NCBI RefSeq assembly: GCF_024158035.1
Contig: NZ_JAMZEK010000001.1
Location: 530,001-594,000 of the forward strand
Length of the DNA: 64,000 bases
From: Dyella lutea
Lineage (GTDB): Bacteria > Pseudomonadota > Gammaproteobacteria > Xanthomonadales > Rhodanobacteraceae
Reading direction: 5' to 3'
This document shows positions 30,083 through 40,480 of the stretch, piece after piece; positions within the stretch are counted from its first letter, which is position 1, and every line of letters starts with the position of its first letter. The position numbers and the translations under genes were made by a program. Below the pieces are notes generated by a model. That model had not been told where the DNA came from, ran no database searches, and worked only from the letters and a program-made list of their open reading frames with translations.

Positions 30083-30967
30083 TCAGCGCCGGCGCGAGCC
30101 GCGCAGGCTGTCGACCGAGAAGGTGGCGATCTCGCCGCCGCCGGTACCGCGTCGCGACTGCCCCGGCGGCGGGCCCCAGGCATGCGCGGTGACCACTTCC
30201 CAGGTGGCCGGGATACGGCCGTCCACGCGCATGGTCTCGTAGGCCTCGAGCATGCGGCGGTAGTGCGCCTTGCCGGTGAGGTGGCGCTCGCGCGCGCTGT
30301 CGGCGTGGGTGGCGCCCAGGCCCTTGAGCTCCTTCAGCAGCATCGCCGGCGAGCTGTAGGTGAGGGTGAAGCGGTCCACGTCGAGCACGGGATCGCGCAG
30401 ACCGGCGCTGATCAGCGCGTCGCCGATGTCGTGCATGTCCAGGAAGCGGCTGACGTGCGACTGCTCATCGGCGCTGGCCCAGGCTGCGCGCAGTTCCTTC
30501 AGTGTGTCCGGGCCGAAGGTGGAGAACGCCAGCAGGCCGCCGGGCTTGAGCACGCGGGCACACTCGCCGAACAGCGCGGCGAGGTCGTCGATCCACTGGA
30601 AGCACAGGTTGGAGTGCAGCACGTCCACGCTGTGGTCGGGGAACGGCAGCGCGGTGGCGTCGGCGCACACGCGCTGGAAGGGCTTCAGCCAGCGGCTGTG
30701 TTTCTTCGCCGCCTGCAGCATCGGCACGGCCAGATCCACCGCGATCACCTCGGCCTTGCCGTAGCGATCCTTCAGCAGCGCGCTGCCGCGGCCGGTGCCG
30801 GCGCCGACGTCGAGCACGCGCTGCGGCGTCTCGAGGTAGAAGCCAAGGCGGTCGAGCAGCAGCTTCTGCACTTCCTGCTGGAGCGCGTCGTGCTGCTCGT
30901 AGCTGCGCGCGGCGCGGGCGAAGTTGCGGCGTACGCGGACGCGGTCGAGATGGAAGGTGTCGCTCAT
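30083..30967 (-). CDS. bioC: Malonyl-ACP O-methyltransferase
   Basis: A 294-residue SAM-dependent methyltransferase. It has motif I VLDVGAGTGRGS, the post-motif acidic VIAVDLA, and the BioC-type start (VRRNFARAARSYEQHDALQQEV). It methylates malonyl-ACP so that the fatty-acid machinery can build pimeloyl-ACP methyl ester for biotin. It is somewhat longer than the E. coli enzyme, with an extra C-terminal segment. The start overlaps the bioH stop by ATGA, placing it last in the trhO-bioH-bioC unit. Confidence 0.94.
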   Translation of the reverse strand: MSDTFHLDRVRVRRNFARAARSYEQHDALQQEVQKLLLDRLGFYLETPQRVLDVGAGTGRGSALLKDRYGKAEVIAVDLAVPMLQAAKKHSRWLKPFQRVCADATALPFPDHSVDVLHSNLCFQWIDDLAALFGECARVLKPGGLLAFSTFGPDTLKELRAAWASADEQSHVSRFLDMHDIGDALISAGLRDPVLDVDRFTLTYSSPAMLLKELKGLGATHADSARERHLTGKAHYRRMLEAYETMRVDGRIPATWEVVTAHAWGPPPGQSRRGTGGGEIATFSVDSLRGSRRR

Positions 30968-31734
30968 CGGAACTGCTCCAGCAGCGGGCGCAGCGCGTCC
31001 ACCACGGCGTCGACGTGGCCGAGGAAGGGGGCATGGCCGGCGTGCGCGATCTCGTGGAAGTCACCCTGTGCCCGGGTGGCCGACCAGCGCATCGCGTCCG
31101 GATGCACCAGCCGGTCGCGGCGGCCGGCGATCCAGGCGTTGGGCAGGCACAGCGTGGCTAACTCGCCGCGCCAGTCGGTGTGCTCCAGCAGGGCGATGCC
31201 CTCCTGCAGCACGCGCAGGTCCGGCTCGCCGTGGGCGAACACCGAGTCGCGCAGGCGACGCAGCTCGGCGCGCGGATCGGCGCTGCCCATCGCCTCCAGC
31301 GCGAGGAAACGCTCCAGCGTGGCGTGGTAGTCGGCTTCCAGATCCAGCGCCAGCTGGTGCACCAGGGCGCCGTCGCTGCCCTGTGGCCAGTCCTCGCCGC
31401 GCACGAACTTCGGCGTGGCGCAAAGCATGGCCAGGCCGCGTGCGGCGATGGTGGGCTCGCGCGCGGCGGCCAGCGCTACCAGTCCGCCCATCGACCAGCC
31501 CAGCCACACCGCGGGCGGCACGGCCTCGGCGATGGCGCGGGCGATCGCGAATGGCTCCAGCGGCAGGCCGCAGTCGCGCGAGCGGCCGTGACCGGGCAGG
31601 TCGACCACGTACAGCGTGCAATGGTCCTGCAAGGCCTCCACCAGCGGCGCGAACACGCCGCCGTGCATCGCCCAGCCGTGGATCAGCACCAGCGGCACCG
31701 GGCCGCGGCCGCGGGTCTCGATGAACAGGCTCAT
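30964..31734 (-). CDS. bioH: Pimeloyl-ACP methyl ester carboxylesterase
   Basis: A 256-residue alpha/beta-hydrolase. It has the oxyanion motif [12 protein letters not shown], the nucleophile in GWSMGG, and a C-terminal His in HAGHAPF, as in E. coli BioH (256 residues). It removes the methyl group from pimeloyl-ACP methyl ester, ending the BioC/BioH chain-synthesis stage. The start overlaps the trhO stop by ATGA and the stop overlaps the bioC start. Confidence 0.95.
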   Translation of the reverse strand: MSLFIETRGRGPVPLVLIHGWAMHGGVFAPLVEALQDHCTLYVVDLPGHGRSRDCGLPLEPFAIARAIAEAVPPAVWLGWSMGGLVALAAAREPTIAARGLAMLCATPKFVRGEDWPQGSDGALVHQLALDLEADYHATLERFLALEAMGSADPRAELRRLRDSVFAHGEPDLRVLQEGIALLEHTDWRGELATLCLPNAWIAGRRDRLVHPDAMRWSATRAQGDFHEIAHAGHAPFLGHVDAVVDALRPLLEQFR

Positions 31735-32483
31735 GGCGTGGCCCGGTCCGTCGGCGGGGCGGGAGCCAGCGTGGGGTCGACCGCGCCGCGGTCGTCGAAC
31801 ACGAAGCAGTCGCCCTGCCAGTGCGCGCCGCCGGTTTCCTCGAAGTACTTCAGGATGCCGCCCTCAAGCTGGAACACGCGCTCCATGCCCTGCGCCTGCA
31901 TGTACAGCGCGGCCTTCTCGCAGCGGATGCCGCCGGTGCAGTACGACACCACCGTCTTGCCCTCGTAGCGCGAGCGATCGGCGGCCAGCGCCTCGGGAAA
32001 TTCGGTGAAGCGGGCAATGCGGTAGTCCACCGCCTGCGGGAACTTGCCGACGTCGGTTTCGTAGGTGTTGCGGGTGTCCAGCAGTACCACCTCGCGGCCT
32101 TCGTCATCGTGGCCCTGGTCCAGCCAGCGCGCCAGCGTGGTCGCGTCCACCGCCGGCGCGCGCCCCTCAATCGGGCGCAGCTGCGGTTGGCGCAGGGTGA
32201 TGATCTCCTTCTTCAGCCGCACGCGCAGGCGACCGAACGGCGCGTCGTCGGAGGGCGAGGCCTTCGCTTCCAGGCCGGCGAAGCGCGGGTCCTCGCGCAG
32301 CCAGTCCATGAAGGCCCCAGTGGCTTCGGGCGGACCGGCCAGGAACAGGTTGATGCCTTCGGGCGCCAGCAGCACGGTGCCCTTCAGTGCCAGCGCCTCG
32401 GCGCGTTCGCGCAGCCGCTCGCGCAGGGCGGGCAGGTCGTCCAGCGGCACGAAACGGTAGGCGGAGAGATTGACGATCGACAT
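31731..32483 (-). CDS. trhO: tRNA uridine(34) hydroxylase TrhO (rhodanese family)
   Basis: A 250-residue rhodanese-fold protein of the YceA/TrhO family. It has the N-terminal ferredoxin-like region ([12 protein letters not shown]...[18 protein letters not shown]) and the catalytic cysteine in [14 protein letters not shown]. TrhO uses O2 and a prephenate-derived cofactor to make 5-hydroxyuridine at tRNA position 34. It is the first gene of a coupled unit with bioH and bioC, an unexpected pairing. The ATG at 32483 begins the conserved N-terminus; a perfect TATAAT lies 26 bp upstream. Confidence 0.92.
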   Translation of the reverse strand: MSIVNLSAYRFVPLDDLPALRERLRERAEALALKGTVLLAPEGINLFLAGPPEATGAFMDWLREDPRFAGLEAKASPSDDAPFGRLRVRLKKEIITLRQPQLRPIEGRAPAVDATTLARWLDQGHDDEGREVVLLDTRNTYETDVGKFPQAVDYRIARFTEFPEALAADRSRYEGKTVVSYCTGGIRCEKAALYMQAQGMERVFQLEGGILKYFEETGGAHWQGDCFVFDDRGAVDPTLAPAPPTDRATP

Positions 32484-32508
32484 GGGGATGGGGGTCGGGC
32501 AACTGCCC

Positions 32509-32514
32509 ATTATA
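32509..32514 (-). promoter_or_regulatory. -10 element upstream of trhO-bioH-bioC
   Basis: On the minus strand the hexamer is a perfect TATAAT, giving a predicted start about 20 nt before the trhO ATG. No good -35 match sits at 16-18 bp, so activation or an extended contact may be needed. No biotin-operator palindrome is seen here, unlike at bioB. Confidence 0.45.
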
Positions 32515-32594
32515 GGTCGACTAGGAATCTGTCCCCTTCCGTCGGTGCGGCCAGCGGTTAGACTGCCTGGCGGCAACGACAGGGAGAGGGGAAC

Positions 32595-33089
32595 GTGGCC
32601 GACTGCAACCACTGCGGCAAGACGATCCTGTTCGGGGGACGCAGGATCGATGGCGTGCGCTATTGCAGCGCCGCCTGCGCGGGGCGACATCCGCTGCTGG
32701 CGCGCGCCGAGCTGGTACCCGAGCACGTGCTGCAGAAGCACGTCGAGGACTGGCACCGCAGTGCCTGCCCGCGCTGCAACCGGCCCGGTCCGATCGACGT
32801 CTATCGCCACCATCGCGTGCATTCCTTCGTGTTGCTGACCCAGTGGCACACCCGGCAGAGCGTGAGCTGCCGTCGTTGCGGGCGACGCAGCCAGATCGCC
32901 AGCGCGCTGTATTCCGCGGTGCTGGGGTGGTGGGGCCTGCCATGGGGGTTGGTGGTCACGCCGGTGCAGGTCGGGCGCAACCTCGCGGCCGCGTTCCGCG
33001 GCGCGCCCGTTGCACCGTCGGAATCGTTCCGGCGGCTGGTTCGCCTGCAGCTGGCGCAGCAGACGCTGGCGCCGCCACGACGGGACTGA
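32595..33089 (+). CDS. Zinc-ribbon protein with C-terminal hydrophobic segment, unknown function
   Basis: A 164-residue protein starting at GTG behind a strong AGGGAGAGGGG site. It has three cysteine clusters: CNHC...YCSAAC near the N-terminus (a TRASH/MYND-like zinc knuckle), CPRC near residue 58 and CRRC near residue 93. It then has one hydrophobic stretch ([15 protein letters not shown]) and a short basic tail. This pattern suggests a membrane-associated metal-binding protein. It is the only plus-strand gene inside the biotin cluster, and its stop abuts the bioF stop. No function is assigned. Confidence 0.8.
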   Translation: MADCNHCGKTILFGGRRIDGVRYCSAACAGRHPLLARAELVPEHVLQKHVEDWHRSACPRCNRPGPIDVYRHHRVHSFVLLTQWHTRQSVSCRRCGRRSQIASALYSAVLGWWGLPWGLVVTPVQVGRNLAAAFRGAPVAPSESFRRLVRLQLAQQTLAPPRRD

Positions 33090-34349
<1,260 letters not shown>

Positions 34350-34370
34350 CGCATCAGGGCGAAAAAGCGG

Positions 34371-34419
34371 CCCCCTTACCCCAGACCTCTCCCCCGAGCT
34401 GAGCTCAGGGGAGAGGGAG
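34371..34419. repeat. Palindromic extragenic repeat, inverted partner copy
   Basis: CCCCTTACCCCAGACC leads into CTCTCCCCCGAGCTGAGCTCAGGGGAGAG, a hairpin of the same family but in the opposite orientation to the copy at 34280-34327. The two face each other across 43 bp that contain the distal bioF start codon. It lies in the bioB-bioF intergenic space. Confidence 0.85.
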
Positions 34420-34443
34420 CATGAAGGCTACGGTGCAGGGGAC

Positions 34444-35484
34444 TCAGGCGGCGCAGCCGCAACCCTGGCCGCAGCCGGCGGCGGTGTCGGCTTCCAGGAT
34501 GTCGGCGTGCACGGTGCCGGACTCCTCCACCACTTCCAGCGCGTGCAGGTCGAGCCGGCGGAACAGCGCTCGGTCGGCTTCCACGTCGGGGTTGCCGGTG
34601 GTCAGCAGCTTCTCGCCGTAGAAGATCGAGTTGGCGCCAGCGAAGAAGCACAGCGCCTGCACCGCGTCGTCCATCTGCTGGCGGCCGGCCGACAGCCGCA
34701 CCATCGAGGCCGGCATCAGGATGCGCGCCACCGCGATCGTGCGCACGAACTCGAACGGGTCCAGCGCCTCGGTGCCGTGCAGCGGCGTGCCTTCCACCTG
34801 CACCAGCTGGTTGATCGGCACGGACTCGGGATGCTCGGGCAGGTTGGCCAGGGTCTGCAGCAGGCCGGCGCGCTGGCCGCGCGTTTCGCCCATGCCGACG
34901 ATGCCGCCGCAGCAGGTCTTCAGGCCCACCTCGCGCACGTGCCCGAGCGTGTCGAGGCGGTCCTGGTACTGACGGGTGTGGATGACCTCGCCGTAGAACT
35001 CCGGCGCGGTGTCCAGGTTGTGGTTGTAGTAGTCCAGCCCCGCCTGCTTCAGCGTGGCGGCCTGTTCGCCGCTGAGCATGCCCAGCGTGGCGCAGGTCTC
35101 CAGGCCCAGGCCCTTCACCGAGGAGACGATCTCGGCGACCTTGGCCACGTCGCGGTCCTTCGGGCTGCGCCAGGCCGCACCCATGCAGAAGCGACTGGCG
35201 CCCGCGGCCTTGGCTGCCTGCGCGCGGGCGACCACGGCGTCGACACTCATCAGCTTCTCCGCCTGCACGCCGGTGGCGTAGCGCGCCGCCTGCGGGCAGT
35301 AGGCGCAGTCTTCCGGGCAGCCGCCGGTCTTGATCGAGAGCAGGGTCGACACCTGCACCGCGTTCGGATCGTGGTGCGCGCGGTGCACGGTGTGCGCGCG
35401 GTGCAGCAGTTCGTTGAACGGCAGGGCGAACAGCGCGGCGACTTCCTCGCGGGTCCAGTCGTGGCGCAGGGCAGGTGCGGTCAT
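34444..35484 (-). CDS. bioB: Biotin synthase
   Basis: A 346-residue radical-SAM enzyme that inserts sulfur into dethiobiotin. The radical-SAM cluster ligands are Cys56, Cys60 and Cys63 (CPEDCAYC). The second, sulfur-donor [2Fe-2S] site residues are also present ([17 protein letters not shown] and the later MVRLSAGR). The C-terminus ends in a Cys-rich tail (CGQGCGC). It is first in the bioB-bioF unit. A TTGACA-type promoter overlapping a biotin-repressor-like palindrome lies just upstream. Confidence 0.97.
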   Translation of the reverse strand: MTAPALRHDWTREEVAALFALPFNELLHRAHTVHRAHHDPNAVQVSTLLSIKTGGCPEDCAYCPQAARYATGVQAEKLMSVDAVVARAQAAKAAGASRFCMGAAWRSPKDRDVAKVAEIVSSVKGLGLETCATLGMLSGEQAATLKQAGLDYYNHNLDTAPEFYGEVIHTRQYQDRLDTLGHVREVGLKTCCGGIVGMGETRGQRAGLLQTLANLPEHPESVPINQLVQVEGTPLHGTEALDPFEFVRTIAVARILMPASMVRLSAGRQQMDDAVQALCFFAGANSIFYGEKLLTTGNPDVEADRALFRRLDLHALEVVEESGTVHADILEADTAAGCGQGCGCAA

Positions 35485-35511
35485 GGGAGGGGCTCCATCG
35501 GGCAGGCCGCG

Positions 35512-35565
35512 AGTGTGGGAAGCCGCTTCCGGAGTGTCAACTCGATGCGCGTACGAATGGTTGAC
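35512..35565 (-). promoter_or_regulatory. bioB promoter overlapping a BirA-type operator
   Basis: On the minus strand TTGACA (35540-35535), a 17-bp spacer and CACACT (35517-35512) form a sigma-70 promoter, with a predicted start about 20 nt before the bioB ATG. The -35 box is one arm of the inverted repeat GTCAAC (35536-35541)-N18-GTTGAC (35560-35565). Its spacing equals that between the GTAAAC and GTTTAC arms of biotin-repressor operators. A bound repressor would cover the -35 box. Confidence 0.6.
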
Positions 35566-35622
35566 GGTGGGCCGTGCAAGGGTCCGCTACCATCACGGGG
35601 ACACCATCGGAGAGATGACGGC

Positions 35623-35685
35623 ATGAGCGCAGGACAGGGCAGCACCGGCAATGTGATCGCGGCGATGTTCAAGCCGGCGAACTGA
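35623..35685 (+). CDS. Possible 20-residue peptide between bioB and comF
   Basis: An ATG-initiated frame of 20 codons (begins MSAGQGSTGN, ends MFKPAN) follows a GGAGAG sequence 8 nt upstream. It lies directly ahead of comF on the same strand, 16 bp from its start. The short length means it could occur by chance. No family recognised. Confidence 0.25.
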   Translation: MSAGQGSTGNVIAAMFKPAN

Positions 35686-35701
35686 CTGGTCCCGCCTGCG
35701 C

Positions 35702-36415
35702 ATGGAGGCGCTCCGTTCCCGACTGGCCGACCTAGGCCGCTGGTTGCTGCCCGCGCGCTGCCTGCTGTGCGGCGCGGCCGGCCACGACGACCTGGACCTT
35801 TGCCGCGACTGCGCCGCCGAGCTGCCGCGCAACCGATCGTGCTGCGCCCGGTGCGCCCTGCCGCTGGCCATGCCGGCGGCATTGTGCGGACGATGCCAGC
35901 GGCGCGCGCCGCCGTGGGACTCGGCATGGGCGCCGTTCCGCTATGGCTGGCCACTGGACCGGCTGGAGTCGCGCTTCAAGTTCGGACGCGACCTTGCCGC
36001 CGGACGCTCGCTGGCTGCGCTGTGGCTGTGCGAGCCCGCTCCGGCGCCGCTGCCGGACCTGATCCTACCGGTGCCGCTGCATCGCGCCCGCCTGCGCCAG
36101 CGTGGCCACAATCAGGCGTTGGAGCTGGCGCGCCCGCTGTCCCGCGAGCTCGGCGTTCCGGTGCGCCATGACCTGCTGCGGCGCATCGTTGCCACGGCGG
36201 CACAGAGCGAGCTGGACGCCGTCGCCCGTCGCCGCAATGTGCGCGGTGCGTTCGCGCTGCGCCAGGGGGCCGTGCTTCCGGCCCATGTGGCGATTGTCGA
36301 CGATGTGATGACCACCGGTTCGACGCTCGCCGAGTGCGCGCGCATCCTGCGGCGGGCCGGGGTCAGCCGGGTCGATGCATGGGCACTCGCCCGCGCGCCG
36401 ACGCCACGCGGCTGA
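35702..36415 (+). CDS. comF: ComF/GntX family phosphoribosyltransferase-like protein
   Basis: A 237-residue protein with an N-terminal zinc finger-like region (CLLCGAAGHDDLDLCRDC and CCARC...CGRC) and a C-terminal phosphoribosyltransferase fold with the PRPP loop VAIVDDVMTTGSTLAEC. The RQRGHNQALELARPL string is typical of ComF. ComF proteins take part in DNA uptake and natural transformation, and GntX homologues in other processes; the enzymatic role is unclear. It is divergent from bioB. Confidence 0.9.
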   Translation: MEALRSRLADLGRWLLPARCLLCGAAGHDDLDLCRDCAAELPRNRSCCARCALPLAMPAALCGRCQRRAPPWDSAWAPFRYGWPLDRLESRFKFGRDLAAGRSLAALWLCEPAPAPLPDLILPVPLHRARLRQRGHNQALELARPLSRELGVPVRHDLLRRIVATAAQSELDAVARRRNVRGAFALRQGAVLPAHVAIVDDVMTTGSTLAECARILRRAGVSRVDAWALARAPTPRG

Positions 36416-36454
36416 CCGCCCGGGACCAGCGCGCGGAAATTTGACCGGCGTCAA

Positions 36455-36482
36455 TCAAGCCGTTCTCGCGCGGCGCCGATAC
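36455..36482 (+). promoter_or_regulatory. FliA (sigma-28)-type promoter of the Aer-like receptor
   Basis: TCAA (36455-36458) and GCCGATAC (36475-36482) match the flagellar sigma-28 elements TCAA/TAAA and GCCGATAA. The spacer is 16 bp, one longer than ideal. The predicted start is near 36490, 37 nt before the ATG. A TTGAC-N4-GTCAA palindrome at 36441-36454 adjoins it. Confidence 0.5.
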
Positions 36483-36526
36483 CCGCACGGAACGCCCGAC
36501 GAAACGGGCCTGCGGTGCAATCTGCC

Positions 36527-38230
36527 ATGCGCATCAACCTTCCGGTCACCCGGAACAACTACGAGCTGCATCCCGGCGATGCGCTGGTCTCCACCACCGA
36601 TCTGCGCGGGCAGATCACCTACTGCAACCCGCCGTTCGTCACTGTCAGCGGCTTCGAGCGCCACGAGCTGATCGGCAGTCCGCACAACCTGATCCGCCAT
36701 CCTGACATGCCGCGCGAGGCGTTCCGAGACATGTGGGAGACGCTCAAGGCCGGCCGGCCGTGGACCGCACTGGTGAAGAACCGCCGCAAGAACGGCGACC
36801 ATTACTGGGTCCGCGCCAACGTTACTCCGGTGGTGACCGCCGGCGGCGACATCACCGGCTACATGTCCGTGCGCACCTGGGCCTCGCCGGCAGAGATCGC
36901 CGAGGTGGCCGCCATCTACGCGCGTATGGTCGACGCCGAGCGCGCCGACCAGCCGCTGCCGTTGCGCCTGCGCGAGGGCCGCATCGAGCGTCCGGGCGCG
37001 GTTCGTGCGCTGGTCCGGCGGGTGGTTGGGTCCACCGCGCTGCGCATCTTGCTGGGCATGGCGGCGATCGTTGCGCTGCCGCTGGTGGTGGCCCGCAGCC
37101 CGTGGACGGCCGCGTACGCCGACTGGCTGGTGCCCCTCGCGGTGGTGCTGGAGGCCGTGGGCGGCCTCGCACTGTACCGCACCTCGGTCCAGCGCACGCT
37201 GGAGGACCTCGTGGCGAACGCGCGAGCGGTGGCGGCCGGCGACCTGTCGCGCCCGATGTTCAGCCGCGACAGCTTCCTCGCCCGAGCCGTGGGACGCGAG
37301 CTGACCCAGCTCAGCGTCAACCTGCAGGCGGTGGTGGGCGACGTGCGCCAGGAAGTGGCGTGCTTCGGCGGCACCGCACGGGACATCTCCGGCTCGGTCA
37401 GCGACCTGGCCGAGCGCACCGAGTCGCAGGCGGCCAGTCTCGAGGAGGCCGCGGCGACGATGGAGGAGTTCACCGCCACGCTGCAGCAGAACCGCGAACG
37501 CTCGCGCGAGGCCTCGCACACCGTCGGCACCGCGGCTGAGGCGGCCGGCCAGGGCCGGATCGCCATTGAGGGGGTCCGCACGGCGATGGCCGCCATCCAC
37601 AAATCATCGGACGACATCGGCGAGATCACAGCGCTGGTCGATGAGTTGGCGTTCCAGACCAACCTGCTGGCGCTCAACGCGGCGGTCGAGGCGGCCCGCG
37701 CCGGCGAACACGGCCGCGGTTTCGCGGTGGTGGCCGGGGAAGTGCGTCAGCTGGCACAGCGCAGCGCCGGCGCCGCGCGGGACATCCGGCGCCTGATCGC
37801 CACCGCCAGCGAGCACGTGCAGCAGGGCCGCCGATCGGTGGAGCATGCCGACGAACAGGTCGGCTCCATCGTCGAAGCCGTGGCGCGCACGCGTACGCTG
37901 GTGGATGAGATCCACGCCTCCGCCGACGAGCAGTCCTCGGCGATCGGCCAGATCAACGACACCATCGCCAACCTCGATGTGGTCACTCAGTGCAATGCAG
38001 CGATGGCATCGGAAATCCGCGCCTCGGCCGGCGGTCTGCTCGACCAGTCCCGGGTGCTGGGCGAGGCGGTCAGCGTGTTCCGCGTCGCTGGCAAGGAAGC
38101 GACTCCTTCGGGCAGCACGGCGCGTCCCCGCGCCGCGGCGGTTGACGCCTCGCCGCGAGAGCGGCCGCCGCACGTGCCCAAGGCAGCGGATCGGCCGCGA
38201 CCGTTGCCCTCAGCGCAGCGCCAGCGCTAG
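36527..38230 (+). CDS. Aer-like PAS-domain methyl-accepting chemotaxis protein
   Basis: A 567-residue receptor. The N-terminal PAS domain (about 10-115) has the Aer pattern [16 protein letters not shown] and [24 protein letters not shown]. Two membrane segments follow at about 165-215, then a HAMP-like region and a long helical signalling domain with the highly conserved hairpin tip ([35 protein letters not shown]). It probably senses redox or energy state through FAD and steers flagellar motility via CheA/CheW. The ATG at 36527 is preferred over an in-frame GTG 12 nt upstream. A FliA-type promoter precedes it. Its last 21 bp overlap the end of ubiA. Confidence 0.93.
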   Translation: MRINLPVTRNNYELHPGDALVSTTDLRGQITYCNPPFVTVSGFERHELIGSPHNLIRHPDMPREAFRDMWETLKAGRPWTALVKNRRKNGDHYWVRANVTPVVTAGGDITGYMSVRTWASPAEIAEVAAIYARMVDAERADQPLPLRLREGRIERPGAVRALVRRVVGSTALRILLGMAAIVALPLVVARSPWTAAYADWLVPLAVVLEAVGGLALYRTSVQRTLEDLVANARAVAAGDLSRPMFSRDSFLARAVGRELTQLSVNLQAVVGDVRQEVACFGGTARDISGSVSDLAERTESQAASLEEAAATMEEFTATLQQNRERSREASHTVGTAAEAAGQGRIAIEGVRTAMAAIHKSSDDIGEITALVDELAFQTNLLALNAAVEAARAGEHGRGFAVVAGEVRQLAQRSAGAARDIRRLIATASEHVQQGRRSVEHADEQVGSIVEAVARTRTLVDEIHASADEQSSAIGQINDTIANLDVVTQCNAAMASEIRASAGGLLDQSRVLGEAVSVFRVAGKEATPSGSTARPRAAAVDASPRERPPHVPKAADRPRPLPSAQRQR

Positions 38231-39226
38231 GACGATCCCCACCCACAACACCAGGCCGAGCCAGTTGTTGTGGCGGAACGCGGCCAGGCACGCCTCGCGA
38301 TCGCGTGTGCGGATGCGCCAGAGCTGATGCCCGAACAGTCCGAGGCTGGCCAGCAGCGCCAGCCAGTACGGCCAGCCCAGATGGGAGCGTTGGCCGACGA
38401 ACAGCATCGCCAGCGCGAAGGTGGCCATCAGGATGACGAGGATCGGCAGGTCGGCGTCGCCGAACAGGATCGCGGTGGACTTCGCGCCGGCCTTGATGTC
38501 GTCCTCGCGGTCGACCATCGCGTACTCGGTGTCGTACACCACCGACCACACCACGTTGCCCAGGAACAGTAGCCAGCCCAGCGGCGGCACGGTGTTGGAC
38601 ACCGCGGCGAAGGCCATCGGGATCGACCAGCCGAACGCCGCGCCCAGCACCACCTGCGGCATGTAGGTATAGCGCTTGGTGAACGGGTAAAGCGCTGCCA
38701 GCGCGGCACCGGCGAACGACAGCTTGATGGTTAGCGCATTGGTGAACAGCACCAACACGAAGGCGAACGCGAGCAATGCGCCGAACACGGCCAGCGCCTC
38801 GCGCGGTGTGACCCGGCCGCTGGCGATCGGCCGGCCGGCGGTGCGCGCCACCTGCGGGTCCAGCTTGCGGTCGGCGTAGTCGTTGATGGCGCAGCCGGCC
38901 GCGCGCATCGCGAACACGCCGAGGGTGAAGATCACCAGCGTGCCCCACGGCGGGAAATCGTCCGCCGCCAGCCACAGCGCCCACCAAGTCGGCCACAGCA
39001 GCAGCAGGGCGCCGATCGGGCGATCCATGCGGGTTAGCACGAGGTAATCGTGGGCCTTCGCGCGTGCGCCGGGCGGCAGCGGGGCAAGCAGCACATCCAG
39101 CACCCGGGTGGCGCGTTTCGACGCGTCTGCCGGCCGCGGCGTGGCGCGGGTGGGCGCCGGTCGGTTTCGGGCGGCCGGCGAGGGCGGGGCGGGGCGGCGG
39201 GGGCGTTTGCGCGAGGTCGGTGCCAT
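38210..39226 (-). CDS. ubiA: 4-hydroxybenzoate polyprenyltransferase
   Basis: A 338-residue membrane prenyltransferase with eight or nine helices and the two Asp-rich motifs NDYADRKLD and [13 protein letters not shown]. It attaches the polyprenyl tail to 4-hydroxybenzoate in ubiquinone synthesis. The N-terminal ~45 residues are a basic, Pro/Ala-rich extension not found in most UbiA proteins, so the true start could be the later Met of the LTRMDRPIG segment or another codon. It converges with and overlaps the chemoreceptor gene. Confidence 0.94.
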   Translation of the reverse strand: MAPTSRKRPRRPAPPSPAARNRPAPTRATPRPADASKRATRVLDVLLAPLPPGARAKAHDYLVLTRMDRPIGALLLLWPTWWALWLAADDFPPWGTLVIFTLGVFAMRAAGCAINDYADRKLDPQVARTAGRPIASGRVTPREALAVFGALLAFAFVLVLFTNALTIKLSFAGAALAALYPFTKRYTYMPQVVLGAAFGWSIPMAFAAVSNTVPPLGWLLFLGNVVWSVVYDTEYAMVDREDDIKAGAKSTAILFGDADLPILVILMATFALAMLFVGQRSHLGWPYWLALLASLGLFGHQLWRIRTRDREACLAAFRHNNWLGLVLWVGIVLALALR

Positions 39227-39294
39227 CGGCGAAGTCTAGCGCGCGGGGCCGGCCGGACGCCTCGTCCCGGGCCCGTACCACCGGCGCGGCCACC

Positions 39295-39321
39295 TCAAGT
39301 TGTTGCGCATCGGGTCGATAA
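39295..39321 (+). promoter_or_regulatory. FliA (sigma-28)-type promoter of the diguanylate cyclase
   Basis: TCAA (39295-39298), exactly 15 bp, then GTCGATAA (39314-39321) matches the sigma-28 consensus TCAA/TAAA-N15-GCCGATAA with one mismatch in the -10 part. The predicted start near 39328 gives a 66-nt leader. Confidence 0.6.
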
Positions 39322-39393
39322 GCCCCCACTGGCATCACCCGATGCCGGGCGCCCGGGGAGGGTGCCCGAACGCCGTCCGAGTCCGGGAGTTTC

Positions 39394-40467
39394 GTGTCCA
39401 TCGATCCAGTCGCCACCGTCGATCCCGTGCTGCCGCGTTCCGCGGAGGTGCCGGGTTGGGTGTCCGGGGGCGAGGCCACGCAGGCACGCCTGGTGGATTC
39501 GGTGGCGCACTTCACTCACCAGCGCGATACCGAGGCGCTGGACCACAGTCTCACCCTGTCGCTGGCCGAGCTGGCCGACGCGCGTACCGTGACCTTGTAC
39601 AAGCGCGCGGGCGAGCGCAGCGGACCGCAGGAGAGCCTGGTGCGCTGCTCCCGCAACGCGCTGGGTCGCTTCAACATCGATCTGGTGCCGCGGTCGGCGG
39701 ACGCTTCCACCGATCTGCTGCTGCAACAGGGCGAGCGCGACGGCGGTTGCGTGCGTCTGCGCGACGGCGGCTACGGGATGCTGGTGCCGATCCGCCACGA
39801 TGGCCGGATGATCGGCGCACTCATGCTGGAGTCCGAGCATCCGCTGGAAATGCTGCGTCCGCTGGTGGAAGGCTTCGCCCGCATCTACGCCAACTATGTG
39901 GGTCTGCTCGACGAGAGCGAACGCGACAAGCTCACGGGTCTGTACAACCGGCGCAGCTTCGATCGCCACTTGCAGCGGCAACTGCATGGCACGCGCCCCC
40001 GCGAGGGCGAGCAGGCGGGACAGACCTGGCTGGCGATCCTCGACATCGATCACTTCAAGCGGATCAACGACACCTGGGGTCATCTCTACGGCGACGAGGT
40101 GATCCTGATGATCGCCCAGCAGATGCGCACCAGCTTCCGCCACGGCGATGCGCTGTTCCGCTTCGGCGGCGAAGAGTTCGTGGTGCTGATGTCCGCGATC
40201 GACCGGGAGGCGGCCACTGCCGCGCTGCAGCGCTTCCGCACGCGGGTGCAGGATCATGAGTTCCCGCAGGTCGGCCAGGTGACCGTGAGCGTGGGCTTCG
40301 CGGTGATCGGCCCGCACGACTATCCGGCCACCGTGCTGGACCGCGCTGACAGGGCGCTGTACTTCGCCAAGAACAGCGGCCGCAACCAGGTATTCAGCTA
40401 CGAAGACCTGCGTGCCCGTGGCGCACTGGACGGGGATGTGACCGCCGGCAGCGTCGACCTGTTCTGA
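39394..40467 (+). CDS. GGDEF-domain diguanylate cyclase
   Basis: A 357-residue protein with an N-terminal GAF-like sensory region (about 25-180) and a C-terminal GGDEF domain. The active-site loop is FRFGGEEF, with DKLTGLYNRRSF at the domain start and an intact allosteric I-site (RHGD, five residues before GGEEF). It should make cyclic di-GMP and be subject to product inhibition. There is no membrane segment. It starts at GTG behind a CCGGGAG site. The FliA-type promoter suggests it belongs to the motility regulon. Confidence 0.92.
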   Translation: MSIDPVATVDPVLPRSAEVPGWVSGGEATQARLVDSVAHFTHQRDTEALDHSLTLSLAELADARTVTLYKRAGERSGPQESLVRCSRNALGRFNIDLVPRSADASTDLLLQQGERDGGCVRLRDGGYGMLVPIRHDGRMIGALMLESEHPLEMLRPLVEGFARIYANYVGLLDESERDKLTGLYNRRSFDRHLQRQLHGTRPREGEQAGQTWLAILDIDHFKRINDTWGHLYGDEVILMIAQQMRTSFRHGDALFRFGGEEFVVLMSAIDREAATAALQRFRTRVQDHEFPQVGQVTVSVGFAVIGPHDYPATVLDRADRALYFAKNSGRNQVFSYEDLRARGALDGDVTAGSVDLF

Positions 40468-40480
40468 TCGATGACACGCC

